Positions 1 through 8,688 of a stretch of DNA of 64,000 nucleotides are shown piece by piece. Within the stretch, counting starts at the first letter, position 1, and every line of letters begins with the position of its first letter. A program made the translations under genes and the position numbers. Under the pieces are notes generated by a model. The model was not told the origin of the DNA. It ran no database searches and was given only the letters and a program-made list of their open reading frames with translations. The stretch comes from Streptomyces katrae (GTDB lineage Bacteria > Actinomycetota > Actinomycetes > Streptomycetales > Streptomycetaceae), in contig NZ_JNZY01000001.1 in NCBI RefSeq assembly GCF_000717655.1, positions 372,001 to 436,000 of the forward strand, read 5' to 3'.

Positions 1-462
1 ATGGCACCGCACTTCGACCACCCCGGCGAGCAGGCCGCTTCGGACCCGATCCGGCTGCTCGAGATCCGCGAGACCCCGCTCTCGCTCGACGAGGTCTTCA
101 CGGCCGTCGGCGACGACGCGACGGGCGGTACGACGCTCTTCGTCGGCACGGTGCGCAACCACGACGCCGGGGCGGACGTCGAGGCGCTCGGCTACTCCTG
201 CCACCCGACGGCCGAGGCCGAGATGCGGCGCATCGCCGAGCGCGTGGTGGCCAAGTACCCGGTCCGAGCCCTGGCCGCCGTCCACCGCGTCGGCGACCTG
301 TCCGTCGGCGATCTCGCGGTGATCGTGGCCGTGTCCTGCCCGCACCGCGGCGAGGCCTTCGAGGCCTGCCGGATGCTGATCGACGACCTGAAGCACGAGG
401 TCCCGATCTGGAAGCACCAGACCTTCTCGGACGGCACGGAGGAATGGGTCGGCGCCTGCTGA
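1..462 (+). CDS. moaE: Molybdopterin synthase catalytic subunit MoaE
   Basis: MoaE is the large subunit of molybdopterin synthase. With MoaD thiocarboxylate it puts two sulfurs on precursor Z (cPMP) in cytoplasmic molybdenum-cofactor synthesis. The 153-residue product has the usual length. It contains the conserved GTVRNH stretch near residue 50 and the C-terminal KHEVPIWKHQ block, whose Lys131 and Lys138 match in spacing the two active-site lysines of E. coli MoaE. The ATG is the first base of the window, so its ribosome site is not visible and an upstream start cannot be excluded. No other mo- gene is in the window. Confidence 0.93.
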   Translation: MAPHFDHPGEQAASDPIRLLEIRETPLSLDEVFTAVGDDATGGTTLFVGTVRNHDAGADVEALGYSCHPTAEAEMRRIAERVVAKYPVRALAAVHRVGDLSVGDLAVIVAVSCPHRGEAFEACRMLIDDLKHEVPIWKHQTFSDGTEEWVGAC

Positions 463-618
463 TCAGACAGGGGCCCCCGGGCGCGGGGTGGTTTTCGCGT
501 ACCGGTACTGTCCCACCCGTTCGGCCGCGCAACACGCCCTCGATTTGCGTAACCCCCTCCCGGGCACGAGCGTTGAAGCCACCAACGACACGTACTTTCG
601 GGGCAGGGAGGCACGTCC

Positions 619-816
619 ATGGCGTCATTGGCGTGGTTGCTGATTCCGCTGTTCGCCGCCATCGGAGCGGCGATATGGGGCAGCTGGGCGGCGCGCGACC
701 GCACTCAAGGTGACATATCCGAACTCGCGGGTTACGCGAGGTTCCGTGAAGCGATGGACAAGGCCGATCCGGCCAGGGCGAAGGCAGCGGCCCATTCCGG
801 TTCCGACGCGGTGTGA
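619..816 (+). CDS. Small single-pass membrane protein of unknown function
   Basis: This is a 65-residue protein with one hydrophobic N-terminal helix (about residues 3-20, ending in a Trp-Gly-Ser-Trp-Ala-Ala patch) and a charged cytosolic tail. A GGGCAGGGAGG ribosome site sits close upstream of the ATG. I recognise it only as a small hypothetical membrane protein common beside moaE and the PDZ/Lon-type protease gene in Streptomyces; its function is unknown. It reads in the same direction as both neighbours, with gaps of about 155 and 115 bases. Confidence 0.7.
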   Translation: MASLAWLLIPLFAAIGAAIWGSWAARDRTQGDISELAGYARFREAMDKADPARAKAAAHSGSDAV

Positions 817-932
817 CGCGTCCCGGGCGAGGCCCCCGGGTTCCCTGAGAATCCGCTGAGAGTTTCCGTACGTGCCCTATACGGACCGGGCCCCGGCGGC
901 CGCCCGTCAGGGCCGTCCCGTACTGTCGATCC

Positions 933-2024
933 ATGCCACGCCGCACTGCGACGATGCTCGCCTCCACCCTCATGCTGTTCGCGCTGCTCTGCGCAGGGGT
1001 GTTCATCAAGGTCCCGTACTCGGAAATGAGCCCGGGCCCGACGGTGAACACGCTCGGGGACTCGCGCGGCGAGCCCGTCATCAGCATCGCGGACCACAAG
1101 ACGTACCCGACCAGCGGGCACCTCAACATGACGACGGTCCGCGTCACGGGCGCCGACTACGACATGAACCTGCTCGAAGCGGTCTACGGCTGGCTGTCCG
1201 ACGACAACATCGTCGTCCCGCACGAGAACCTCTACCCGGACGGGAAGACGGAGGAGCAGTCCACCCAGGAGAACGCGGAGGAGTTCAGCCAGTCGCAGGA
1301 GAGCGCCAAGGTGGCGGCCCTCAAGCAGCTGGGCACTCCGGGGGTCACCTCCCGCGTCGTGGTCTCCACCGTCGTCAAGGGCAGCCCCGCCGAGGGCGAA
1401 CTGCACGCCGGTGACGTGATCCGGGCGGTCGACGGCAACCCGGTCAACGCCCCCGAGGACGTGGCCAAGCTCGTCACCAAGCACAAGGCCGGCGAGCCGG
1501 TCGAGTTCACCATCGTGCCCACGGCCGAGGCGGCCGAGGCCGAGAAGGCGCACCGCGAGCCCACCGGGTCGGCCAAGGTCGTGATCACCACCGCCAGGGC
1601 GGAGGGCGACGGGCACGCCATCGTCGGCATCCGGGCGGGCACCGACCACACCTTCCCGTTCGGGATCGACATCAAGCTCGCCGACGTCGGCGGACCGAGC
1701 GCGGGCCTGATGTTCGCCCTCGGCATCGTCGACAAGCTCACCCCGGGCGATCTGACCAGCGGCAAGTTCGTCGCGGGCACCGGCACCATCGACGACGCGG
1801 GCAAGGTCGGCCCCATCGGCGGCATCCAGATGAAGACGATCGGGGCCCGCCAGGCCGGCGCCGAGTACTTCCTGACGCCCGCCGAGAACTGCCCCTCCGC
1901 CGTCCAGCACGTACCCGACGGCCTGACCCTCGTGAAGGTCTCCACCATCGACGACGCCACGAAGGCGCTGGAGAAGATCAGCAAGGGGGACACGGCCGGG
2001 CTGCCGCAGTGCGGCAAGCCCTGA
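933..2024 (+). CDS. YlbL-type membrane PDZ/Lon-like serine protease
   Basis: This is a 363-residue secreted or membrane-anchored protease with an N-terminal membrane segment at about 8-25, a PDZ domain at about 125-210 and a C-terminal Lon (S16) proteolytic domain. The Ser-Lys dyad of the Lon family is visible as Ser256 in GGPSAGL and Lys301 in GGIQMKTIGA. No AAA+ module is present, as expected for the YlbL subfamily, so it probably acts on the outer face of the membrane without ATP. No good ribosome site precedes the ATG; a TACTGT-like -10 lies seven bases upstream, so the message may be leaderless. Substrates are unknown. Confidence 0.88.
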   Translation: MPRRTATMLASTLMLFALLCAGVFIKVPYSEMSPGPTVNTLGDSRGEPVISIADHKTYPTSGHLNMTTVRVTGADYDMNLLEAVYGWLSDDNIVVPHENLYPDGKTEEQSTQENAEEFSQSQESAKVAALKQLGTPGVTSRVVVSTVVKGSPAEGELHAGDVIRAVDGNPVNAPEDVAKLVTKHKAGEPVEFTIVPTAEAAEAEKAHREPTGSAKVVITTARAEGDGHAIVGIRAGTDHTFPFGIDIKLADVGGPSAGLMFALGIVDKLTPGDLTSGKFVAGTGTIDDAGKVGPIGGIQMKTIGARQAGAEYFLTPAENCPSAVQHVPDGLTLVKVSTIDDATKALEKISKGDTAGLPQCGKP

Positions 2025-2053
2025 CCGGTCCGCCGGAAACGGGGCGGCCGGTC
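2023..2053. terminator. Hairpin between convergent genes
   Basis: An inverted repeat (GACCGG-T-CCGCC against GGCGGCCGGTC, one bulged base, GC-rich loop) spans the stop of the protease gene and the gap to the convergent PPA1309-family gene. There is no T-run, which is common in Streptomyces, so it is probably a bidirectional terminator. Confidence 0.5.
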
Positions 2054-2057
2054 CCGC

Positions 2058-2633
2058 TCAGTCCAGGAAGGTCGCGGCCAGCGCGTCGGCCAGGCCCGGG
2101 ACCAGGCTCGCGCCGGTCAGCACCTCGGTCGACGAGTCCTTCTCGCGCAGGCGCACGGCCGACTCCCGTGACCCGTCGCGCAGCACGCCCACGGTGAGCC
2201 GCACCTCCTGCCGGTCCGGGTGCGAGGCGACCCACTTCGCCAGCTGCTTGTCGCTCAGCCCCTCCGGAACGGAGGCCTCCGCGGACGGCGGCAGCATCAG
2301 CCGCTCCACCGTCAGCGCGCAGCCCACGATCGACGGGGGCCAGGCGATGGTTCCCAGGAACTTGTCCAGCGGCGTGCCCTTCGGCACCTCGTCCTGCTCG
2401 ATCGGGGTCAGCTGGCTCTTGCCCGCGTCGTCCTGGTCGAGGCCGAGCTGGCTCGCGAGCCGGGGCTCCGACTTGCGGAGCTTGGCGGTGTCGACGAGCG
2501 CGAACAGCCGGGCGGGCTTGTCCCAGCCGAGGGTGGAGGCGTACTCGTCGATCTCGAGGACGGCACGCGTCAGGGGGGTGGCCGCCATCGGCGTGCCGCC
2601 CGGGGAAGGCGAAAGGTTGGACATGGACAACAT
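2058..2633 (-). CDS. PPA1309-family conserved actinobacterial protein
   Basis: This is a soluble 191-residue protein of a family found across Actinobacteria under the name PPA1309; no biochemical role is known to me. It has no signal peptide or membrane helix. The conserved core runs from LTRAVLEIDEY to the acidic C-terminus. An AAAGGAGG ribosome site lies just upstream of the ATG at 2633; later in-frame ATGs at 2624 and 2588 are alternative starts. It is convergent with the Lon-like protease gene and divergent from the UPF0182 gene, sharing a roughly 140-base upstream region with it. Confidence 0.75.
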   Translation of the reverse strand: MLSMSNLSPSPGGTPMAATPLTRAVLEIDEYASTLGWDKPARLFALVDTAKLRKSEPRLASQLGLDQDDAGKSQLTPIEQDEVPKGTPLDKFLGTIAWPPSIVGCALTVERLMLPPSAEASVPEGLSDKQLAKWVASHPDRQEVRLTVGVLRDGSRESAVRLREKDSSTEVLTGASLVPGLADALAATFLD

Positions 2634-2775
2634 CCTGCCTCCTTTCCACCCGATACCGGGAACTGACTAAAGCCTCAGTAAGTTGCATGAGTGGGCCCTA
2701 CCATCGGGGCCCAGCTTGAGAAATGTCCAGCAACGAGACTCAGCGACTTTCGAGGTGCGCACCTTGGCTTTCCAG

Positions 2776-5655
2776 ATGCCGGACCGCGGCGGAGGCCCCT
2801 CCGGGCCACGGATGAGAGTCGGCCGCCCCTCCCGGCGTGCCCGAACTCTTCTGATGACCTTGGGCGTACTGGCCGTCCTCGGCATGGCGTTCATCATGTT
2901 CGCGGGCTTCTGGACGGACTGGCTCTGGTTCCGCTCCGTTAAGTACTCCAGCGTCTTCACCACCACCCTGTGGACCAAGATCGGCCTCTTCGCCGTCTTC
3001 GGCCTGCTGATGGCCGGTGCCGTCGGGCTGAACATCTGGCTGGCGTACCGGCTGCGGCCGCCGCTGTCCGCGATGTCGATGGAGCAGCAGAGCCTCGACC
3101 GCTACCGGATGAGCGTCGCCCCGTACAAGAAGTGGCTGCTCTTCGGGATCGCGGCGCTCGTCGGCATGATCGCGGGCGCCTCGGCGGCGGGCCAGTGGAA
3201 GACCTGGCTGATGTACGTGAACGGGGTGCCCTTCGGGCAGAAGGACCCCCAGTTCCACCTGGACGTGTCGTTCTACACCTTCGACCTGCCCTGGTACCGC
3301 TTCCTGCTCGGCTTCGGCTTCGCCGCGGTCGTGCTGTCGGTGATCGCCGCGGTCGTCGTCCACTACCTGTACGGCGGGCTGCGCGTGACCAGCCCGGGCG
3401 CCCGGGCCACCGCCGCGGCGACCGGGCACCTGTCGGTGCTGCTCGGCCTCTTCGTGACGCTGAAGGCGGTCGCGTACTGGCTCGACCGGTACGGCCTCGC
3501 CGTGAAGTCCAGCGACTTCAAGGCCGCGGACAACTGGACCGGCCTGCGCTACGTCGACGCGAACGCGTACCTGCCGGCGAAGACGATCCTCATCGCCATC
3601 GCCGCCATCTGCGCCGTGCTCTTCTTCGCGACGCTGTGGCGCCGCACCTGGCAGCTGCCCGTCATCGGCTTCGGCCTGATGGTGCTCTCGGCGATCCTGA
3701 TCGGCGGGCTCTACCCGGCGATCGTGCAGAAGTTCCAGGTCCAGCCGAACGAGCAGGCCAAGGAATCGCCGTACGTCGAGAAGAACATCAAGGCGACGCG
3801 CGACGCGTACGGGATCGACCAGTCCGACGTGAAGGACTACCCGGGCGTCCCGCAGACCGAGGACAAGACCAAGCTGCGGCAGGCGGCCAACACCACCGCA
3901 AGCGTCCGGCTCCTCGACCCGAACATCGTCTCGCCGGCGTTCCAGCAGCTCCAGCAGGTCAAGGGCTACTACGCCTTCCCGTCCACGCTCGCCGTGGACC
4001 GGTACAGCGGCCAGGACACGGTCATCGGGCTGCGCGAGCTGAACATCGGCGGCATCCCGAAGAACAACTGGATCAACGACCACTTCAAGTACACGCACGG
4101 CTACGGGGTCGTCGCGGCCAAGGGCACCACCGTCAAGGACGGCGCCCCCGACTTCACGCAGTCCGACCTGCCTTCCAAGGGGATGTTCGGCACGGACTTC
4201 GAGCAGCGCATCTACTACGGCGAGCAGACGAAGCAGTACTCGATCGTCGGCGGACCGCAGAAGGAGCTCGACTACTCGGACGACAAGGGCGAGAAGGAGA
4301 CGAGCTACAAGGGCGACTCCGGCGTCAACCTCGACAACCCGGTCAACAGGGCGGCGTACGCGCTCGCGTTCAACGAGCCGCAGATCCTCTACTCGGGCGC
4401 CATCGGCGACGGCTCGCGGATCCTCTACCACCGCACGCCCAAGGAGCGCGTCGAGGCCGTCGCCCCGTGGCTGACCATCGACGGCGCCCCGTACCCGGCG
4501 GTCATCGACGGCCGGATCAAGTGGATCGTCGATGCGTACACGACGACGAACGGCTACCCGTACGCCTCGCGCACCACGCTGGGCCAGAGCACCGCGGACT
4601 CGCTCACCAACAGCCAGCGCGCGGTGGTGGCGCAGGAGAACCAGGTCAACTACATCCGCAACTCGGTCAAGGCCACCGTCGACGCGTACGACGGCACGGT
4701 CAGTCTGTACCAGTGGGACACCGAGGACCCGGTCCTGAAGACCTGGATGAAGGCGTTCCCGGGGACGGTCAAGCCCAAGAGCGACATCTCCAAGCCGCTC
4801 ATGGACCACCTGCGCTACCCGCAGGACCTGTTCAAGGTCCAGCGCGAGCTGCTCACCCGGTACCACGTCACGGACCCGCAGACCTTCCTCAGCGGCAGTG
4901 AGGCCTGGGCCGTCCCGGACGACCCGACGACCAAGGCCGGCACGGCGGTCCCGCCGTACTACCTGTCGATGAAGATGCCGGACCAGAAGGAGAAGGACCA
5001 GGTCTTCTCGCTCACGACGACGTTCACGCCGAACGAGCGGGACAACCTGAGCGCCTTCATGGCGGTCAACGCCGATCCCGGCACCCCGGACTACGGCAAG
5101 ATCAGAATCCTGAAGCTGCCGACCAGCAAGCCGGTCGACGGCCCCAAGCAGGTGCAGAGCAAGTTCCAGTCCGAACCGAAGATCGCCGAGTCGATCCGGC
5201 TGCTGCGCGGCGGCGACTCCGAGGTCGAGTACGGCAACCTGCTCGCGGTGCCGCTGGACGGCGGGATGCTGTACGTGGAGCCGGTGTACGTGCGCAGTTC
5301 GGGGCTGAAGTACCCGCTGCTGCGCAAGGTGCTGGTGACGTACGGCGGCCAGACCGCGTTCGAGGACTCCCTGGAGAAGGCGCTGAACGTGGTCTTCGGA
5401 GCCGAGGCGCCGACGGTGCCCACAACTCCCGAGACCCCGCCGGGCGAAGGCACCACCACGCCCCCGACCGCCACGGACCCGACGGTCAAGGCGGCCCTCG
5501 ACGATGCGAAGAAGGCGATCGAGGCAGCCGAGAAGGCCCGCCAGGCAGGCGACTGGGCGGCCTTCGGCAAGGCCCAGGACGACATCAAGGCGGCGCTGCA
5601 GCGGGCGATCGACGCGGAGGCGAAGCTGACGGCCCCGAAGCCCGGTACGCAGTGA
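2776..5655 (+). CDS. UPF0182-family large membrane protein
   Basis: This is an actinobacterial UPF0182 protein of 959 residues from the ATG chosen here. About seven hydrophobic helices fill the first 350 residues, followed by a long extracytoplasmic domain and a C-terminal Pro/Thr-rich linker with an Ala/Lys/Glu-rich helical tail ([18 protein letters not shown]). The frame is open from an ATG at 2683, but that start would add residues unlike the family's [12 protein letters not shown] N-terminus. The ATG at 2776 begins exactly with that sequence. The molecular function of the family is unknown. It is followed by a tRNA gene. Confidence 0.85.
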   Translation: MPDRGGGPSGPRMRVGRPSRRARTLLMTLGVLAVLGMAFIMFAGFWTDWLWFRSVKYSSVFTTTLWTKIGLFAVFGLLMAGAVGLNIWLAYRLRPPLSAMSMEQQSLDRYRMSVAPYKKWLLFGIAALVGMIAGASAAGQWKTWLMYVNGVPFGQKDPQFHLDVSFYTFDLPWYRFLLGFGFAAVVLSVIAAVVVHYLYGGLRVTSPGARATAAATGHLSVLLGLFVTLKAVAYWLDRYGLAVKSSDFKAADNWTGLRYVDANAYLPAKTILIAIAAICAVLFFATLWRRTWQLPVIGFGLMVLSAILIGGLYPAIVQKFQVQPNEQAKESPYVEKNIKATRDAYGIDQSDVKDYPGVPQTEDKTKLRQAANTTASVRLLDPNIVSPAFQQLQQVKGYYAFPSTLAVDRYSGQDTVIGLRELNIGGIPKNNWINDHFKYTHGYGVVAAKGTTVKDGAPDFTQSDLPSKGMFGTDFEQRIYYGEQTKQYSIVGGPQKELDYSDDKGEKETSYKGDSGVNLDNPVNRAAYALAFNEPQILYSGAIGDGSRILYHRTPKERVEAVAPWLTIDGAPYPAVIDGRIKWIVDAYTTTNGYPYASRTTLGQSTADSLTNSQRAVVAQENQVNYIRNSVKATVDAYDGTVSLYQWDTEDPVLKTWMKAFPGTVKPKSDISKPLMDHLRYPQDLFKVQRELLTRYHVTDPQTFLSGSEAWAVPDDPTTKAGTAVPPYYLSMKMPDQKEKDQVFSLTTTFTPNERDNLSAFMAVNADPGTPDYGKIRILKLPTSKPVDGPKQVQSKFQSEPKIAESIRLLRGGDSEVEYGNLLAVPLDGGMLYVEPVYVRSSGLKYPLLRKVLVTYGGQTAFEDSLEKALNVVFGAEAPTVPTTPETPPGEGTTTPPTATDPTVKAALDDAKKAIEAAEKARQAGDWAAFGKAQDDIKAALQRAIDAEAKLTAPKPGTQ

Positions 5656-5713
5656 GAAGGGCGCAGCGTCGGTAATGGCTCAGTCTCGCGTCGTGATACT
5701 GTGGTTTCACCGA

Positions 5714-5787
5714 CGCGGGGTGGAGCAGCTCGGTAGCTCGCTGGGCTCATAACCCAGAGGTCGCAGGTTCAAATCCTGTCCCCGCTA
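5714..5787 (+). tRNA. Initiator tRNA-Met (CAT), copy 1
   Basis: The 74-base cloverleaf has anticodon CAT at 5748-5750. Initiator features are visible: three G:C pairs next to the anticodon loop (CTGGG/CCCAG) and an unpaired 1-72 position (C opposite T). The T-loop is TTCAAAT. CCA is not encoded; CTG follows. It is identical to the copy at 7937-8010, and the identity extends from 5709 to 5793. Confidence 0.97.
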
Positions 5788-5795
5788 CTGAAGAT

Positions 5796-5826
5796 GAAGG
5801 CCCGGATCCATGGGATCCGGGCCTTC
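5796..5826 (+). terminator. Terminator of initiator tRNA copy 1
   Basis: A perfect 14-bp stem (GAAGGCCCGGATCC and its complement) with a three-base loop begins nine bases after the tRNA. The same stem follows the second tRNA copy. Confidence 0.85.
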
Positions 5827-5989
5827 GTCATGTCCAGGGGGACACGCGGGTGTCACGAGGTAGCCGGGACGGGTGAGTTGGGGCGGGAGCGTGTTTGACT
5901 TATCTCTCTGTGGGCATGTCGACAAAACGCTGTAGTGACCTCACAGGCTGCGACATACCAGGTGTACGCGGGTAGCAGGTGATGCGACG

Positions 5990-7846
5990 ATGGGATTTAT
6001 GGGGGACAGGTCAACTCTGCTGGAGACAGGGCGGTTTGTGAGGGCGGAAGTCGAATCGGGCGCAGAGGCCAACGAGGAGGCTCCGGTCGTTAACGCGCAG
6101 ACCGCACTGACCGATGCGGATTTCGCGGAAGAGATGTTCGCCGAAACCGATCCGGCGAGCGACGCCGAGCTGGAAGCACGGCACCGGGTCGCGGCCGACC
6201 GGGGTGACCCGGGCGCGATGAGCGTGCTCGGGGCGCTGCTGCTGCGCCGCGGCGACCTGACCGGCGCCGAGCCGTACCTGCGCGGCGCCACCGCGGAAGG
6301 GGACCGCGCCGCCGCCAACAACCTGGGAGTGCTGCTGCTCCAGCGGGGTTACCCCGAGGAGGCCGCCGGCTGGTGGCGGGTCGCCGCCGTGGCCGGATCC
6401 GCGCCGGCCGCACACGCCCTGGGCCGCCACTTCCGTGAGCGCGGGGACGAGCCCGCCGCCGAGTACTGGCTGCGCCAGGCGGCCGAATCCGGCCATGCCC
6501 TCGGTGCGTACGGGCTCGCCGACCTGCTCGAGCACCGCGGCGACAAGGGCGTCGAGCGCTGGCTGCGCCAGGCGGCCGAGCAGGGGCACCGTGAGGCCGC
6601 GTACCGGCTCGCCCGGCACCTGCGCAAGGGCGACCCCGCCGAGGCCGAGCAGTGGTACCGGCAGGCCGCCGCGCGCGGGCACCGGCGGGCCGCGCTGCAC
6701 CTGGGCGCCCTGCTGGAGGCGCGCGGGGAACTCAAGGAGGCCGGGCGCTGGTACCTGACCTCCGCCAAGCAGGGCGAGGCACGGGCCGCGTGCGCGCTCG
6801 GCTTCCTGCTGCGCGACGCCGGCGACGAGGAGAGCGCCGTCGCGTGGTGGAACCGCGCCGCACAGGACGGCGACGGGAACGCCGCCAATGCGCTGGGCGC
6901 GCTGCACGCCGCACGGGGCGAGACCCAGACCGCGGAGAAGTGGTACCGCACCGCCATGGACGCGGGCGACCAGAACGGGGCGTACAACCTTGCTTTGCTG
7001 TGCGCCGCACAGGAGCGGACCGCCCAGGCCGAGCAGTGGTACCGGCGGGCGGCCTACGCCGGCCACCGGGAGGCCGCCAACGCCCTCGCGATCATGCTGT
7101 TGCAGGTCGGCGACGCGGCGGGGGCCGAGCCGTGGTTCTCGAAGGCGGCCGAGGCGGGCAGCGTCGACGCCGCGTTCAACCTCGGGATCCTGTTCGCGAG
7201 CCGGGACGACGACCGGACGGCGCTGAAGTGGTACGAGCGGGCCGCGTCGGCGGGCCACACGGACGCGGCGCTCCAGGTCGGCATCGCGCTGGTCCGCGAC
7301 GGCGAGGACCGGGCGGCGGAGCGGCACCTGCGGTGCGCCGCGGGCGGCGGCAGCGCGGAGGCGGCGTTCCGGCTGGCCGCGCTTCTGGAATCGCTGGCTC
7401 CGCCGCCGGAGCCGGTGGCGCTGGGCGAGCCGGTCGGCGGCGCCGAGCGCACCGAGAGCGAGGAGTGGTACGAGCGGGCCGCGGAGCTGGGGCACCGGCG
7501 TGCGCAGGTCCGGGTCGGGATGCTGGCCGCTGCGCGGGGCGATCTGGCGGTCGCGGCGCGGTGGTACCGGGAGGCGGCGGAGGCGGGCTCCCGCAACGGG
7601 GCGTTCAACCTCGGGCTGCTGCTCGCCCGCGAGGGGAACGAGCCGGAGGCCGCGCTGTGGTGGACCCGGGCCGCGGTGGCCGGGCACGGCCGGGCGGCGT
7701 TGCGGCTGGGGCTCCTCGCTGCGCGGCACGGGGACCTGGCGGAGGGGCAGAAGTGGTGCGTCCGGGCCATGGAGCTGGGGCCGGCGGAGGTCTCCGAACG
7801 GGCGGCCAGGCTCCGCGAGGCGCTGGCCGAGGAGCTCTCCGCCTGA
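5990..7846 (+). CDS. Sel1/TPR-repeat protein
   Basis: The 618-residue protein is built almost entirely of about fifteen Sel1-like (short TPR) repeats of roughly 36 residues, with the recurring pattern AExWYRxAAxxGHxxAAxxLGxLL from about residue 60 to the end. The first 55 residues are acidic and non-repetitive. Such solenoids act as protein-binding scaffolds; no enzymatic domain, signal peptide or membrane helix is seen. The start is ATG 5990 (AGGTG eight bases upstream) or in-frame ATG 5999. The gene lies alone between two identical initiator tRNA genes, all on the same strand. Its partner is unknown. Confidence 0.85.
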   Translation: MGFMGDRSTLLETGRFVRAEVESGAEANEEAPVVNAQTALTDADFAEEMFAETDPASDAELEARHRVAADRGDPGAMSVLGALLLRRGDLTGAEPYLRGATAEGDRAAANNLGVLLLQRGYPEEAAGWWRVAAVAGSAPAAHALGRHFRERGDEPAAEYWLRQAAESGHALGAYGLADLLEHRGDKGVERWLRQAAEQGHREAAYRLARHLRKGDPAEAEQWYRQAAARGHRRAALHLGALLEARGELKEAGRWYLTSAKQGEARAACALGFLLRDAGDEESAVAWWNRAAQDGDGNAANALGALHAARGETQTAEKWYRTAMDAGDQNGAYNLALLCAAQERTAQAEQWYRRAAYAGHREAANALAIMLLQVGDAAGAEPWFSKAAEAGSVDAAFNLGILFASRDDDRTALKWYERAASAGHTDAALQVGIALVRDGEDRAAERHLRCAAGGGSAEAAFRLAALLESLAPPPEPVALGEPVGGAERTESEEWYERAAELGHRRAQVRVGMLAAARGDLAVAARWYREAAEAGSRNGAFNLGLLLAREGNEPEAALWWTRAAVAGHGRAALRLGLLAARHGDLAEGQKWCVRAMELGPAEVSERAARLREALAEELSA

Positions 7847-7894
7847 CCCCTGGCCCCCGCGCCTCAAGCGCGGGGGGCCGGATGGTTAAGCGAT

Positions 7895-7924
7895 TTGCAT
7901 CTGTCGGGGGGCCTCGCGTAAAGT
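7895..7924 (+). promoter_or_regulatory. Promoter of initiator tRNA copy 2
   Basis: TTGCAT (7895-7900) and TAAAGT (7919-7924), separated by 18 bases, form a good housekeeping-sigma promoter ending 12 bases before the tRNA. Confidence 0.6.
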
Positions 7925-7936
7925 CGTGTTTACCGA

Positions 7937-8010
7937 CGCGGGGTGGAGCAGCTCGGTAGCTCGCTGGGCTCATAACCCAGAGGTCGCAGGTTCAAATCCT
8001 GTCCCCGCTA
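7937..8010 (+). tRNA. Initiator tRNA-Met (CAT), copy 2
   Basis: The sequence is identical to the copy at 5714-5787 across all 74 bases and for a few flanking bases on each side (7932-8016). It has the same C:T 1-72 mismatch and GGG:CCC anticodon-stem pairs that mark an initiator. It has its own promoter and terminator. Confidence 0.97.
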
Positions 8011-8019
8011 CTGAAGGCC

Positions 8020-8049
8020 GAAGGCCCGGATCCTTGGATCCGGGCCTTC
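8020..8049 (+). terminator. Terminator of initiator tRNA copy 2
   Basis: The same 14-bp GAAGGCCCGGATCC stem as after copy 1, here with a two-base loop. Confidence 0.85.
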
Positions 8050-8073
8050 AGTCGTTTCGCGCCACGTTTCACG

Positions 8074-8115
8074 CCAAAAAAGACGGGCCCGGGAGCATCG
8101 CTCCCGGGCCCGTCT
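8074..8115 (-). terminator. Intrinsic terminator of the Fur-type regulator gene
   Basis: A 16-bp perfect stem (AGACGGGCCCGGGAGC, loop ATC) at 8081-8115 is followed on the minus strand by a run of six T. This is one of the few classical rho-independent terminators in the window. Confidence 0.85.
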
Positions 8116-8122
8116 GCGTTGG

Positions 8123-8545
8123 TCATGCCCCCGAGCAGGACGGGCACAGGCCCCGGTACGTCACCTCGACCGCCGACACCACGAAGCCGAAGCGCTCCGC
8201 GTCCGGGAGGTCGGCCAGCGGGTTGCCCGACGGGTGCACGTCGCGGATCGCACCGCACTGGGCGCAGACCAGGTGCTGGTGGGGCTGGTGGGCGTTCGGG
8301 TCATAGCGCTTGGCCCGGCGGTCCGTGGAGACCTCCAGGACCTCGCCGAGGGACACGAGCTCGCCCAGTGTGTTGTAGACGGTGGCGCGCGAGATCTCCG
8401 GCAGCTTGTCCACCGCCCGGGCGTGCACCTCGTCGGCCGTCAGGTGAACGTGGTCACCGTCGAGCACCTCGGCCACGACGCGCCGCTGTGCGGTCATGCG
8501 CCATCCGCGTCCGCGAAGTCGTTCCAGCAGGTCACTCATGGACAC
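8123..8545 (-). CDS. Fur-family peroxide regulator (PerR/CatR-type)
   Basis: This is a 140-residue metalloregulator with an N-terminal winged helix (MTAQRRVVAEVL, ISRATVYNTL) and a C-terminal dimerisation domain. Two CxxC pairs, Cys94/Cys97 and Cys134/Cys137, should hold the structural zinc. The regulatory-site candidates include His86, His89, His91 and Asp82. An Asp rather than Glu at this last position is typical of peroxide-sensing PerR proteins. It is divergent from the catalase gene, the arrangement of catR/catA in S. coelicolor, so it very likely represses catalase and is released by iron-catalysed oxidation. The exact orthology is inferred. Confidence 0.85.
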   Translation of the reverse strand: MSMSDLLERLRGRGWRMTAQRRVVAEVLDGDHVHLTADEVHARAVDKLPEISRATVYNTLGELVSLGEVLEVSTDRRAKRYDPNAHQPHQHLVCAQCGAIRDVHPSGNPLADLPDAERFGFVVSAVEVTYRGLCPSCSGA

Positions 8546-8605
8546 CAGCCTAACAGCGAGGGGATTGGGTGTAACTCCCGAACTGGTATGGAGTTGGATC
8601 CTTGC

Positions 8606-8633
8606 TTGACTTAGACAAAGTCCATCGTAGGAT
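8606..8633 (+). promoter_or_regulatory. Catalase promoter with overlapping Fur/PerR-type palindrome
   Basis: TTGACT (8606-8611) and TAGGAT (8628-8633), 16 bases apart, make a good promoter for the catalase gene. A palindrome GACTT-AGACA-AAGTC (8608-8622) overlaps the -35, the right place for repression by the divergent Fur-type regulator. Confidence 0.6.
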
Positions 8634-8688
8634 CGAGTACGGCAAAGGCCAAGGACAGGACACGCAGGGAATGACGCAGGAGGCGCAC

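Noticed and set aside
732..1910. Long minus-strand open frame opposite the Lon-like protease gene
   Set aside because: The translation is Arg/Gly/Val/Asp-rich low complexity without any family motif; it is the GC-driven shadow of the plus-strand gene. The same applies to 2740-4866, 6011-7867, 8611-10266 and many others.
5714..8010. tRNA-bounded integrated element (att sites at the duplicated tRNA)
   Set aside because: Both tRNA copies are complete with own terminators, and only one Sel1 gene lies between; no integrase or excisionase.
8602..8688. TTG start for catalase at 8602
   Set aside because: It lies within the -35/-10 promoter and the Fur-type palindrome; GTG 8689 has a perfect AGGAGG.
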